A stretch of 32,760 nt of DNA from contig NZ_JADQDK010000002.1 in NCBI RefSeq assembly GCF_019263705.2, forward strand, positions 1 to 32,760. The letters are read 5' to 3'. Below are positions 7,134-14,713 of this stretch, in pieces (the stretch's first letter is position 1; each line of letters opens with the position of its first letter). The stretch is from Pseudonocardia abyssalis (lineage in GTDB: Bacteria; Actinomycetota; Actinomycetes; Mycobacteriales; Pseudonocardiaceae). The notes under the pieces were generated by a model. That model had not been told where the DNA came from and did no database searches. It worked only from the letters and a program-made list of their open reading frames with translations. Both the position numbers and the translations under genes were made by a program.

Positions 7134-8555
7134 GTGCCCAAGATAACCCCTGCGCGCCCCGACGCGCATCCGCCACACGCCGAATCCGCCTCCGAGTTCG
7201 GCGACGGGTGGTGTCTGCCCTGCTACGAGGTCGGGTCATACGTCCTCACAGCCGACCCGACCCCGTCGCTGTGCGTCGTGCACGCCCAGAACGACCTCAG
7301 CGGCCAGAGCACCAGCGGCAGCAGCTCCACAGCGATGGCTTCCGGCGCGCATCGGCGTTCTCGGCCGCCGCGCGGCCGCGCGGCACGCCCTCCCGACAGC
7401 CGGCCTCCGGCCCGCCCGTGGGTGGGCCGGCTCACCGCCGCCCGCGGCCGCGCGCGCGGAATGGCCTACGGCCGCCGACGGGCCGCGGCCCGCGTCGCCG
7501 CCGGCCGCTACGACCCGCACCCCGGGTGGCGCCACCTGGTCGCCCCGCAGTACCGGGTGCTGCTCGAGCAGGCCGAGGCCCTGGGCGTCGTCGACGAGCT
7601 CGTCGACGCCCAGGAGTGGCGCAGCGACAAGCGCGCCGCGTGGGCGGCGATCCTGCGTCGGCTGGTGTGCAGCATGGACTGGCAGACCGGGCTGATCACC
7701 GCGGTTACCCTGGCCCGGCTCGGCGACGCCGGCGCCCGCGCGCCCCGCACCGTCTCCCGGGTCATCGCGTGGGCCCGCGACGCCGGCCTGCTCGTCGTCG
7801 TCGAGCACGGCGCCTCGGCCGAGTTCCTCGGCACCGACCACGGCCGCACCCCCAGCTACGTCCTGGTCGCTCCGCTGGCCACCACCACTCCCCCACCGGC
7901 CACCGCCGGCGGTGGGCCCGATCCTGTATCCGCGCAGCTCAGCATGGTTGTGGATGAAAGTGGCGTCCTCCCCGTTACTTACGTTGGTAACCAGCCCTTG
8001 AACGGCAGACGGCTCGAACCCGCCGAGCCGACCCCGGCCGGATGGCCGCTGTATGGGGTGCCCCAGTCCGCTCCGGACCGGACTGCCGCGACTCGGTGCC
8101 TGTTCCAGCGTCTGGGCCTGGACCAGCGGGGGGTATCCAGGATGCCGCTCTGGCGCGCCCGGGCCCTGTTGCGGCCCTGGTGGGTGGCTGGCGCCTGCCC
8201 GGCCGCGCTGCTGTTCGCCATCGACCACCACCCCGACCGGCCCGACCACCACCGCGGCGACGCCCTCCGCGGCGCCCGCGATCCCCTGCGCGTCCTCGCG
8301 GCCCGGCTCCGGCCCTGGCGGAACCGGCTCCATGAGCTGCCCGCCAAGCTCGCTGGCGTGCCCGGCGACTACCAAGCCCAGCCGAGCCTGCGTCCGGCCC
8401 CCTCGCGGGCGCCGCGGGTCGCGCTGACACCGCCCGGTCGGTCCGCCGCCCAGATCGCCGCTGTGGCCACGTGGGAGGCCCACCGGGCGCAGCTCCGCGC
8501 CGCGCGGGCCGCTGCTGCGGACCGGGGCGCAACTCCTGACGGTCCGTGCCAGTAG
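7134..8555 (+). CDS. Putative plasmid replication initiator (winged-helix protein)
   Basis: The product has 473 residues. The N-terminus has a CxxC (C27, C30) and a long Arg/Pro-rich linker (70-125). A domain starting PGWRHLVAPQYRVLLEQAEALG (130-151) leads into a winged-helix-like region (about 185-245: TLARLGDAGARAPRTVSRVIAWARDAGLLVVV). A second domain at about 325-420 has WWVAGACPAALLFAIDHHPD and VLAARLRPWRN, a layout I associate with replication proteins of actinobacterial plasmids. Assignment rests on that resemblance and on the position directly upstream of parAB and a parS-like site. It could instead be a transcription factor. The GTG start at 7134 follows AGGAAGGGGG by about 12 nt. Confidence 0.5.
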   Translation: MPKITPARPDAHPPHAESASEFGDGWCLPCYEVGSYVLTADPTPSLCVVHAQNDLSGQSTSGSSSTAMASGAHRRSRPPRGRAARPPDSRPPARPWVGRLTAARGRARGMAYGRRRAAARVAAGRYDPHPGWRHLVAPQYRVLLEQAEALGVVDELVDAQEWRSDKRAAWAAILRRLVCSMDWQTGLITAVTLARLGDAGARAPRTVSRVIAWARDAGLLVVVEHGASAEFLGTDHGRTPSYVLVAPLATTTPPPATAGGGPDPVSAQLSMVVDESGVLPVTYVGNQPLNGRRLEPAEPTPAGWPLYGVPQSAPDRTAATRCLFQRLGLDQRGVSRMPLWRARALLRPWWVAGACPAALLFAIDHHPDRPDHHRGDALRGARDPLRVLAARLRPWRNRLHELPAKLAGVPGDYQAQPSLRPAPSRAPRVALTPPGRSAAQIAAVATWEAHRAQLRAARAAAADRGATPDGPCQ

Positions 8556-8574
8556 GGCCGATGTCGACCACCGA

Positions 8575-8588
8575 TTTACCGCGGTAAA
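8575..8588. promoter_or_regulatory. parS-like palindrome, site 1
   Basis: This is TTTACCGCGGTAAA, a perfect 14-bp palindrome in the rep-parA intergenic region. The flanks fit the 18-bp consensus GATTTACCGCGGTAAAGC shared by all four copies. It is a candidate ParB loading site and may also sit in the parA promoter region. Confidence 0.78.
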
Positions 8589-8709
8589 GCACGCGACACG
8601 GCCCCCACGGCGGCAGAACCTGCGGCCGACGTCGCTACGCTCCTGCCGTCCGAAGTACCGCCGATCGAGCCTCGACCTGCGGGAAGCACACGGAACAGAG
8701 AGTCCCGCC

Positions 8710-9504
8710 ATGCCTGCGAACATCCATGTCATCGCCAACCAGAAGGGCGGGGTCGGCAAGACCACCCTCGCCGTCAACCTGGCTGCGGTGGTCCACGCCG
8801 TCCGCGAGACATCCTTCGGTCCCCTGCGCGACCCCGCAGAGGCCGGGCGGCACCGGCCCCGCGACGTAGAGAGCCCGACCAGCGAGGTGCTCGTCGCCTC
8901 CACCGACCCGCAGGCGTCGTCGGTGTGGTGGTCCGAACGCGTCGCCCGCCAAGGCGGGCTGCCGTTCGACTTCACCCAGATCGCCGACCCGCGCGATCTG
9001 CGTCGGCTGCGCAGTGGCCCCTATCGCGAGGTCTTCGTCGACACCCCCGGCAGCCTGGAGGACGAGGCCATCCTTCAGGCCGCGCTCGACGAGGCCGACG
9101 ACGTCGTCGTCCCGATGCCGCCCGAGCCTCTCGCGTTCGACCCGACCGCCCGCACCGTCGAGCGCGTCATCATGCCGCGCGGGCTGCCCTACCGCGTCGT
9201 GGTCAACAACTGGGACCCCCGCGACGGCACCACCGATCTCCAGCAGACCGCCCAATACATCCGGCAACGCCGCTGGCCGATGGCCAACACCGTCGTTCGC
9301 CGCTACAAGCTCCACACCCGCGCCAGCGCCGATGGTCTGGTCGTCACCCAGTACCCGAAGAACCGGGTCGCGATGGAAGCCCGCGAGGACTTCTTCCGGC
9401 TGGCCCTTGAACTCGGCTACGGCGGCTCCACCGCCCCACACGTCGGCGCCGGCGTGCCGGTGGCCGAGGACCCGGCCGCGGCGGCCGGGGGAGTGACGCG
9501 ATGA
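8710..9504 (+). CDS. parA: ParA family partition ATPase
   Basis: The product has 264 residues. The deviant Walker A is KGGVGKTT (12-19), the DxxQ switch region is STDPQAS (64-70) and Walker B is VFVDTPGS (108-115). It lacks the long N-terminal HTH of type Ia ParA, so it is of the short kind. Unusually, about 30 charged residues (31-60) separate helix 1 from the switch strand. It would drive plasmid partition with ParB. The stop overlaps the parB start by 4 nt (ATGA), and a parS-like site lies 122 nt upstream of its ATG. Confidence 0.88.
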   Translation: MPANIHVIANQKGGVGKTTLAVNLAAVVHAVRETSFGPLRDPAEAGRHRPRDVESPTSEVLVASTDPQASSVWWSERVARQGGLPFDFTQIADPRDLRRLRSGPYREVFVDTPGSLEDEAILQAALDEADDVVVPMPPEPLAFDPTARTVERVIMPRGLPYRVVVNNWDPRDGTTDLQQTAQYIRQRRWPMANTVVRRYKLHTRASADGLVVTQYPKNRVAMEAREDFFRLALELGYGGSTAPHVGAGVPVAEDPAAAAGGVTR

Positions 9505-10427
9505 GCGCGGCCCGCTCCCGCGGGCAGAAGGTCAACCTCTCCGACCTCGCCGGCGACCCCGACCTCGACGACGGCCGCGGCCCCTACGCCCTCACCCCTG
9601 ACGGCGGCGGGCGCCCGATCCAGCTCTCCCAGCTGACGCTCAACCCGCACAACAAGCGCGTGCTCGGCACCCGCCCGGACGCCATCGACGAACTCGCCGA
9701 CTCGATGCGGATCAACGGCCAGCTCCAGCCGTGCGCAGTGGTCACCCGCGCCGCGTTCCGCCGGATCTTCCCCGACGACGACGCGCAGCTGGGCCGCGCG
9801 GCGTTCGTGCAAGTCACCGGCGCGCGCCGCTACCTCGCCGCGCAACAACTGCGCTGGGAGGCCATCGAGGCCGTCATCAAGGACGACCTCGCCGGATCTG
9901 CGCTGCGGTTCCTCAGCGCCACCGCCGCGGAGAACCTGGACCGCCGCGACTTCGACCCCGTCGAGGAAGCCCAGCAGGTCCAGCTTGTCGTTGCCGCCGC
10001 TGGCAGCGGCCAGGCCGCCGCGGAGAACCTCCAACGCTCCCCGGGATGGGTGAGCCAGCGTCTCAACCTGCTTAAGCTCGCCCCCGAGCTGCACGCCGCG
10101 CTGCGTGCCGGCGACATCGCGCTCCGCGAGGTCCGCACCCTGCACACGCTCGATCACGCCGCACAGCTCGCTGCCCTGCACCGCTTTACCGCGGTAAATC
10201 GGCGCGGCACCAGCGGTGACGCGCCGTCGACGTCCGCGGCACCGGCGAACCGGCCGACCCCGGCGGCCCGGGCCATCCGGCGTCTCGGCGGAACCCCCGA
10301 CAAGATCGCGGCCGCGCTGCGGGCGGAGCTCGCACCCGACGTCATCGAGCAGCTCGTCGGGCACCTCGTCGCCGATCGTCCCGACGCACACGAGACGGCA
10401 TCCGCGGCTGCCGATTTACCGCGGTAA
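9501..10427 (+). CDS. parB: ParB family partition protein (CTP-switch type)
   Basis: The product has 308 residues. The N-terminal ParB/Srx region has LTLNPHNKR (46-53) and ELADSMRINGQLQP (64-77). The CTP-binding box reads GARRYLAA (107-114), the counterpart of GERRxRA. The box ENLDRRDFDPVEEA (144-157) follows, then an HTH at about 167-195 (AAAENLQRSPGWVSQRLNL). The C-terminus (260-300) is a probable dimerisation domain. One parS-like palindrome lies inside the coding sequence (10185-10198), and the stop codon itself is part of another (10415-10428). Translation is coupled to parA. Confidence 0.88.
   Translation: MSAARSRGQKVNLSDLAGDPDLDDGRGPYALTPDGGGRPIQLSQLTLNPHNKRVLGTRPDAIDELADSMRINGQLQPCAVVTRAAFRRIFPDDDAQLGRAAFVQVTGARRYLAAQQLRWEAIEAVIKDDLAGSALRFLSATAAENLDRRDFDPVEEAQQVQLVVAAAGSGQAAAENLQRSPGWVSQRLNLLKLAPELHAALRAGDIALREVRTLHTLDHAAQLAALHRFTAVNRRGTSGDAPSTSAAPANRPTPAARAIRRLGGTPDKIAAALRAELAPDVIEQLVGHLVADRPDAHETASAAADLPR
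10185..10198. promoter_or_regulatory. parS-like palindrome, site 2 (inside parB)
   Basis: This is TTTACCGCGGTAAA within the parB frame. The 18-bp flanking consensus is present in reverse orientation relative to the other three sites. Confidence 0.75.
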
Positions 10428-10428
10428 A
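10415..10428. promoter_or_regulatory. parS-like palindrome, site 3 (contains parB stop)
   Basis: This is TTTACCGCGGTAAA with the TAA at 10425-10427 serving as the parB stop codon. The flanks are GA and GC as in site 1. Confidence 0.75.
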
Positions 10429-10460
10429 GCCGCCGCACGGGACGGCGTCGCGGTCGTTGA

Positions 10461-10474
10461 TTTACCGCGGTAAA
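10461..10474. promoter_or_regulatory. parS-like palindrome, site 4
   Basis: This is TTTACCGCGGTAAA, 46 bp (start to start) after site 3 and non-coding. The left flank is GA as in sites 1 and 3. The right flank is GA instead of GC. Confidence 0.75.
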
Positions 10475-10647
10475 GATCGCAGGGACCCATCGGGCCATGG
10501 TTCCGGTCGGCTGGTCACGAGCCAGGCGCTCGGGCGCGGGCCGGGTAGGCGCTCAGGGCCGCGCGAGCCATGAAACCGCTGGTGGACCGGGGCTGCGGCG
10601 GGGGCCGGCTCGTCGTTCACCGGCCTGGTGGTCGATCATCGACAGTC

Positions 10648-11280
10648 ATGGGTCGTCATGCCTCCACCCCCAAGCCGCCCGGCCGGCGGGTGCGGAACCG
10701 GCCCCCAGGGCCGCCGCGGGCCACCGGTCGGGCACCGAGAGGCCCCGCGCAAGCCCGCAAGGTGGTCTGGGACTGGATCACCAGCGCCGGACTCGTGCCC
10801 ACCGAGGAGCGCATCGCCGAGCTGCTGGGGTGGGCGTGGGTGTGGGTGTGGGCACCGCACTACCGCCGGACCGCGATCAGACTGGTCGCCGCCGGGCAAG
10901 CTCCCACCCACGAAGCGGTGCAGGCCGCGACCCGGCAGATGATCGCGGCGAACAAGCAAGCCGCCGAGCAACACCACGCCCAGGCGGCGGCCTTCGTAGC
11001 CGAGTGCGGGCCGGACGCCGCGGCCTGGGTGCAGGGCTACTGCGCCACCCGCGGACACGGCCCACTGTGGTCCGAACTCGGCCGAGCCCTAGAGCTGAAG
11101 CGCCCGCACGTCGAGGCGACGATCCAAGCCCTGCACCGCGAGGGCTGGATCACCACCGGCCCCGAGGCCCGGTCGATGCGCCCCGGGCCGCGAGCACAGC
11201 TCACCCCCGCACCCGAGACCGAGATCGGCGCTGAGAGGTCGACCGCGACGCGCGCCACGCACAGATCGTCCACCACGTAG
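10648..11280 (+). CDS. Winged-helix domain protein, unknown role
   Basis: The product has 210 residues from the ATG at 10648. An upstream in-frame ATG at 10570 would add 26 residues and has no ribosome site. The N-terminus is Pro/Arg-rich. A domain at about 35-110 contains the odd peptide WAWVWVWAPH, produced by tandem GTGGGY hexamers near 10828. A winged helix lies at about 131-170 (GHGPLWSELGRALELKRPHVEATIQALHREGW). The tail is disordered. A small palindrome, GTCGAT-C-ATCGAC (10631-10643), sits just before the start and could be an operator. Its location behind parAB suggests a plasmid-maintenance regulator, but no family is recognised. Confidence 0.62.
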   Translation: MGRHASTPKPPGRRVRNRPPGPPRATGRAPRGPAQARKVVWDWITSAGLVPTEERIAELLGWAWVWVWAPHYRRTAIRLVAAGQAPTHEAVQAATRQMIAANKQAAEQHHAQAAAFVAECGPDAAAWVQGYCATRGHGPLWSELGRALELKRPHVEATIQALHREGWITTGPEARSMRPGPRAQLTPAPETEIGAERSTATRATHRSSTT

Positions 11281-11693
11281 CTGTCGCCTGGCTCCACTGG
11301 CTCTGAACCCAAGCGACGAGTACCAGGTCCTTGCTTGTGGCCGTGGCAAGTAGAGCCATGCTTCTCCGAGACCGACTTGGCCTGCTCAACGAACAGGGAC
11401 GTGTGCCTCCGGCGGGCCTCCCTCCCGCAGCCGGGAACTTGCGCTCGCGCTGGTGAGGGTGGCGGGGGAGAGGGGGCGGTCCGGTGCGCGGCTGCGCCCG
11501 GTCGGCCCCTGACGGGCTACGGCACCACCGGGCCGGCCGCAAGCCTGGGCAGGCACCCGCCGGTCGAGCGGGTTGGTTGCGGCCGCCCCGGCGGCACCGT
11601 CGGGGCATGCTCGCCGACCGACCGCAGCCGCTCCCCTCCTTTCCGCGGGGGGGGGGGGGGCGGACCCCTTCCTCCCGTGGGGCGCGCCGTGTC

Positions 11694-11764
11694 CCGCCAC
11701 ATCCAGCGGGAAGCCGCCACACCCGCTCCGCCAGATCGAGCGGGACACCGCCAGGTCAAGCGGA
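11694..11764 (+). repeat. Iteron-like direct repeats
   Basis: Three copies fit CCGCCAnrTCnAGCGGr: 11694-11710, 11728-11744 and 11748-11764. A degenerate copy, CCGCCACACCCGCT, lies at 11714-11727. Starts are 20, 14 and 20 bp apart. A related element, CCGCCGGTCGAGCGGG, lies at 11557-11572. Each unit also has CCGC/GCGG dyad character. Confidence 0.6.
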
Positions 11765-11831
11765 AGCGAACAGGTCGCGCGCCATGGCCGAGCTCCACGA
11801 TCTCCGAGCCCACTAGGAGTAATTACGTTCT

Positions 11832-11858
11832 GTTACGTAACGTTTAAAACGTTATAAC
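11832..11858. promoter_or_regulatory. Overlapping palindromes, probable operator
   Basis: Three short palindromes adjoin: GTTACGTAAC (11832-11841), AACGTTT-A-AAACGTT (11839-11853) and GTTATAAC (11851-11858). They end 7 bp before the TTGACA of the next promoter. The arrangement fits a repressor site or a DNA-unwinding element. Confidence 0.5.
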
Positions 11859-11865
11859 ACAACAA

Positions 11866-11893
11866 TTGACAGGACAAAACGGAACGGTATTCT
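11866..11893 (+). promoter_or_regulatory. Sigma70-type promoter giving a leaderless mRNA
   Basis: TTGACA (11866-11871), a 16-bp spacer and TATTCT (11888-11893). The ATG at 11900 begins 6 nt after the -10 box, where transcription should start. No Shine-Dalgarno is present. Confidence 0.65.
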
Positions 11894-11899
11894 CGGGGC

Positions 11900-13228
11900 A
11901 TGGCAGACGAGCAGCACGACGCGGCGGCCGCGGGCCGCGCCACCAGCGGTCACCCGGCGCCCGAGGCCGGGCCGAGCGGGTGCCAGTTCCCGACCGGGTC
12001 GGGCGGGCAGACCTGCGGGCGGCCGATCGAGCAGTCCGGCGGGCCGGGTGCGCCGGCGCGGTACTGCGACCTCGGCGGGCACAACCGGGCGAAGGCGTTC
12101 GCGGCCCGCCGCTCGTACGCGCTCGCGGCCGCGGGCGGCCCGGGCGCCGGCCAGGCCGACGGCGCCGAAGGACCCGGGCCGGGCGTTGAGGCGTTGGAGC
12201 GGCCGGTGACCGACGGGCGGGCGTCGTTCGGGGCGCTGCTGGCCCAGTTCGGCGACGTCGCCGGGCAGACCCGCCGGGTGCTGGATGACCAGCAGACGCA
12301 GCTGGGGGCGATCCTGGCCCGCGCGGAGGAGGTGGCGCGCACGGTGGCCGACCCGGAGGCGGCCGCGTTCGAGGTCGAGCAGGTGCAGCGCGAGACCGGG
12401 GTGCGGATCGCCGAGGCGCAGAGCGCGCAGGCCAGCGCCGAGCGCGACGCCCGCGAGGCGCGCCGCCGCGCGGAGCAGGAGGCCGAGCAGCGCGCCCAGG
12501 CCGACGACGCCGCCGAGACCGCGCTACGCGAGCTGGAGACCGTGCGCACGGAGACCGCGGAAACCGTCGCCCGGATCACCGCCGAGACCGACGCCCGGGT
12601 CGCCGAGCAGACCGCCCGCGCCGAGCACGCCGTCGCCGAGGCGGCCGCGGCCCGCGAGGAGCTCGACCGGGTCCGCGAGCAGGCCGCCGAGGACGTCACT
12701 GCCGCGCAGGCCGGCGCCGAGGCGCACCGCCGTGAGGTCGAGGCCGACCGGGATCGCCGGCTCGCCGAGCGCGCGCAGGCTGCTCGGGAGGAGACCGAGC
12801 AGGCCCGTGCCGAGATCTCCGAGACCGCGCGGCAGCAGGTGGCCGCCGCCGAGGCCCGGGCCGTCGCCGCGGAGCAGGTAGCGGAGGTCGCGCGGCGGGA
12901 GGCGTCCGAGGCGGGGACCGCGCGTACCCGGGCCGAGGCCGACACCGCGGCTGCCGAGCGCCGCGCGGGCGAGGACCGGGCGACGGTCGAGCAGCTGCGC
13001 GCCGAACTCGCCGGGGTCCGCCGCGAGGCCGCCGAGGAGCGCGCCGCGCTGCGCCAGGAAGCCCGCGACCAGCTCGCCACCGTCCTCACCCAGCTGGGTA
13101 CCACCACCCGCAGTGGCACCGGCAGCACCGGTCCCGGCAGCGGCAGCGGCGGCGGCGACCCGGTCGGGCCGACCGCGACCCGCGACGACCCGGCGCCGCG
13201 GCGCGGCCGGGGCAAGACCACCGAGTAG
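11900..13228 (+). CDS. Long coiled-coil protein with N-terminal Cys/His motif (KfrA-like shape)
   Basis: The product has 442 residues. The N-terminus has C28, C39, C56 and H61 (ARYCDLGGH), a possible zinc-binding motif. From about 110 to 400 it is an almost uninterrupted Ala/Glu/Arg-rich coiled coil, and the tail is a Gly/Ser linker ending in basic residues. In shape it resembles KfrA-type plasmid proteins, which bind DNA at the N-terminus and self-associate through a coiled coil, but I see no KfrA HTH. A structural role in plasmid maintenance is inference. The ATG at 11900 coincides with the predicted transcription start, and palindromes upstream could be its operator. Confidence 0.75.
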   Translation: MADEQHDAAAAGRATSGHPAPEAGPSGCQFPTGSGGQTCGRPIEQSGGPGAPARYCDLGGHNRAKAFAARRSYALAAAGGPGAGQADGAEGPGPGVEALERPVTDGRASFGALLAQFGDVAGQTRRVLDDQQTQLGAILARAEEVARTVADPEAAAFEVEQVQRETGVRIAEAQSAQASAERDAREARRRAEQEAEQRAQADDAAETALRELETVRTETAETVARITAETDARVAEQTARAEHAVAEAAAAREELDRVREQAAEDVTAAQAGAEAHRREVEADRDRRLAERAQAAREETEQARAEISETARQQVAAAEARAVAAEQVAEVARREASEAGTARTRAEADTAAAERRAGEDRATVEQLRAELAGVRREAAEERAALRQEARDQLATVLTQLGTTTRSGTGSTGPGSGSGGGDPVGPTATRDDPAPRRGRGKTTE

Positions 13229-13246
13229 AGGGGGGGATTGTCGGTT

Positions 13247-14317
13247 GTGGCGACGACACTGCACATCGTGAACGACACCGCGACGGCACAGCAGGACCCG
13301 ACCGGCTACACAGCGGCCGCGGTGCTGCGCTGGTCGCACCGCCGCGGCGGCGAGGCGCACTGCCTGCTGCAGCTGCGCCGCGCCACACCGCACGCCGTCG
13401 ACGCCCCGCTCATCGACGCCCCGCTCACCGACGCCCCGCTCACCGACGCCCCGGACACGGACGGCCCGGATGGGTTGGTCGTGGTGGCCAGCGAGCTGCG
13501 CGACAACCCGTGGGGGCTGTGGTTGACCGACGACGTGCCCGGCTGGACCGGTGCGGTGCTCGACCAGCTCGTGCCCCGCTCGGTCGCGCCCGACCGCATC
13601 CGGTGGCTCGCGCGGCACGGCTGGTACTCCACCTACGACCCGGCCGGCCCGGAGACACTCACCGAGCTGGAGCCGGACTGGGACGGGCACCGGTTCGTCG
13701 ACGACATGCACCGCCACCGGCTGGTGCCCGACGATCAGGCCCGCGAGCTGGCCGCGCGGTGGCGGCTCGAGCCGGTCGACGTCGCGCTCGCCGCGCTCGG
13801 ACAACCCGCACCGCGGCGCTTCGGCACCGACGGCCAGACCGACCTGGTCGCCGCGCCGTTGCCGCGCCGGCGGATCGCCGCGGCGATGCTGCTTACCGAC
13901 CCGGCCGGGGCGATGCTGGTCGTGGAACCGACCTACAAGCAGGGATTCGAGATCCCCGGCGGCGTGGTGGAGGACGGGGAGTCCCCGCGGACCGGCGCGG
14001 CCCGCGAGGTGACCGAGGAGCTCGGCATCACCCGCACACCCGGGGCTCTGCTGGTCATCGACCACGTGCCCGCGGCCGGGCGGCGCACCGAGGGGCTGGT
14101 CGTGGTGTTCGACGGCGGGCAGGTCGACGACCCGGCCACGCTGGTCCTGGCCCGCGACGAGCTGCGCAGCTACGCGTTCGTCGCCCCCGACCGGCTCGGG
14201 GAGTACCTGCCGGCGTTGCAGACCCGCCGCGCGCTGGCCGCGCTACACGCCCGCGCCGAGCGGGCCGCGGTCTACCTCGAGGACGGCCACCCGACCGGCG
14301 AGACGCCTCCGGTGTGA
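13247..14317 (+). CDS. Nudix hydrolase with an N-terminal accessory domain
   Basis: The product has 356 residues from the GTG at 13247. A TTG at 13238 would add three residues and also fits the GAGGGGGG ribosome site. The C-terminal half carries a complete Nudix box, G239-x5-E-x7-REVTEELGI (238-261), within a domain of about 208-340, preceded by the strand AAAMLLTDPAGAMLVVEP. Nudix enzymes hydrolyse nucleoside diphosphate derivatives, and the substrate here is unknown. Residues 1-200 form a separate domain (VVVASELRDNPWGLWLTDD, IRWLARHGWYSTYDP) that I cannot name. It contains four tandem DAPLT-like repeats (52-70), from 15-nt units at 13400-13459. The gene follows the coiled-coil gene by 18 nt and probably shares its transcript. 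Confidence 0.82.
   Translation: MATTLHIVNDTATAQQDPTGYTAAAVLRWSHRRGGEAHCLLQLRRATPHAVDAPLIDAPLTDAPLTDAPDTDGPDGLVVVASELRDNPWGLWLTDDVPGWTGAVLDQLVPRSVAPDRIRWLARHGWYSTYDPAGPETLTELEPDWDGHRFVDDMHRHRLVPDDQARELAARWRLEPVDVALAALGQPAPRRFGTDGQTDLVAAPLPRRRIAAAMLLTDPAGAMLVVEPTYKQGFEIPGGVVEDGESPRTGAAREVTEELGITRTPGALLVIDHVPAAGRRTEGLVVVFDGGQVDDPATLVLARDELRSYAFVAPDRLGEYLPALQTRRALAALHARAERAAVYLEDGHPTGETPPV
13400..13459 (+). repeat. Four tandem 15-nt repeats inside the Nudix gene
   Basis: The units start at 13400, 13415, 13430 and 13445, each close to GACGCCCCGCTCACC. The last is degenerate. They encode DAPLI/DAPLT repeats. Confidence 0.8.
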
Positions 14318-14321
14318 CGGC

Positions 14322-14339
14322 GGGGCCCTGCGGGGCCCC
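14322..14339. terminator. Hairpin between convergent genes
   Basis: GGGGCCC (14322-14328) and GGGCCCC (14333-14339) enclose TGCG. It sits between the Nudix stop and the convergent split gene, so it could serve both directions. Confidence 0.55.
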
Positions 14340-14346
14340 CACCCGG

Positions 14347-14546
14347 CTACTGGTCGTCGCGGCCGGTGAGCAGCTCGACGATCTGGGCCATGCCGGCCGA
14401 GGTCTGGTCGAACTTCGCGCGCATCTCGGCGAACCCGGTGCGCATCTCCTCGAACCCGGCGTCCATGCGCTGTTCGAGGTGGTCGAACCGGGAGGCGGTC
14501 TGCACGCCCAGGGCGTTGATGGCCTGCCGGTTGGCGTCGACCTTGA
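14347..14546 (-). pseudogene. C-terminal part of a split small coiled-coil gene
   Basis: The minus frame runs open to the TAG at 14347-14349 and encodes a heptad-rich peptide ending FAEMRAKFDQTSAGMAQIV and LLTGRDDQ. No plausible start lies upstream, and a stop is met at 14593-14595. The first codons (complement of about 14546) continue exactly the frame of the N-terminal part at 17196-17346 if the DNA between the two ACCTTGA copies is removed. The function is unknown; it resembles short coiled-coil proteins of actinobacterial genomes. Confidence 0.75.
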
Positions 14547-14713
14547 ACGTCTTCGACGACGACGGGACCGGCGAGGAGCAAGGCGCGGTGAGCTAAAGAA
14601 TGGAGCTTGCTCGGCTTCGACGCCGCCGCGAGCTCCGGTGAAACTCCGGTAAAACGGTCGGTACTGGTCGGTCGTCGTCGGTCACCACCGGATGGCAGCG
14701 TCCCCCACGCTCG

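Larger units (their letters stand above)
11281..11899. other. Non-coding region, candidate replication origin
   Basis: No gene is supported in these 619 bp. From left to right it holds an iteron-like element (11557-11572), a run of 14 G (11647-11660), a cluster of iteron-like repeats (11694-11764), and then an AT-rich stretch of about 60 bp (11818-11880) with several palindromes and a promoter. Repeats next to an AT-rich patch are what iteron-type origins look like. The rep-like gene lies 3 kb away. Confidence 0.45.

Noticed and set aside
7236..8975. 579-aa minus-strand frame across the rep-like and parA genes
   Set aside because: It spans two plus-strand genes and an intergenic region and shows no domain; shadow frame.
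11557..11764. CRISPR array
   Set aside because: The repeats are short, degenerate and nearly contiguous, with no spacers of constant length and no cas genes nearby.
11900..13228. Naming the gene kfrA
   Set aside because: Only the coiled-coil shape fits. The N-terminal HTH expected of KfrA is not visible, so no symbol was given.
11950..13278. 442-aa minus-strand frame rich in Ser, Ala and Arg
   Set aside because: It is the antisense of the coiled-coil gene, whose regular Ala/Glu/Arg repeats keep the reverse frame open.
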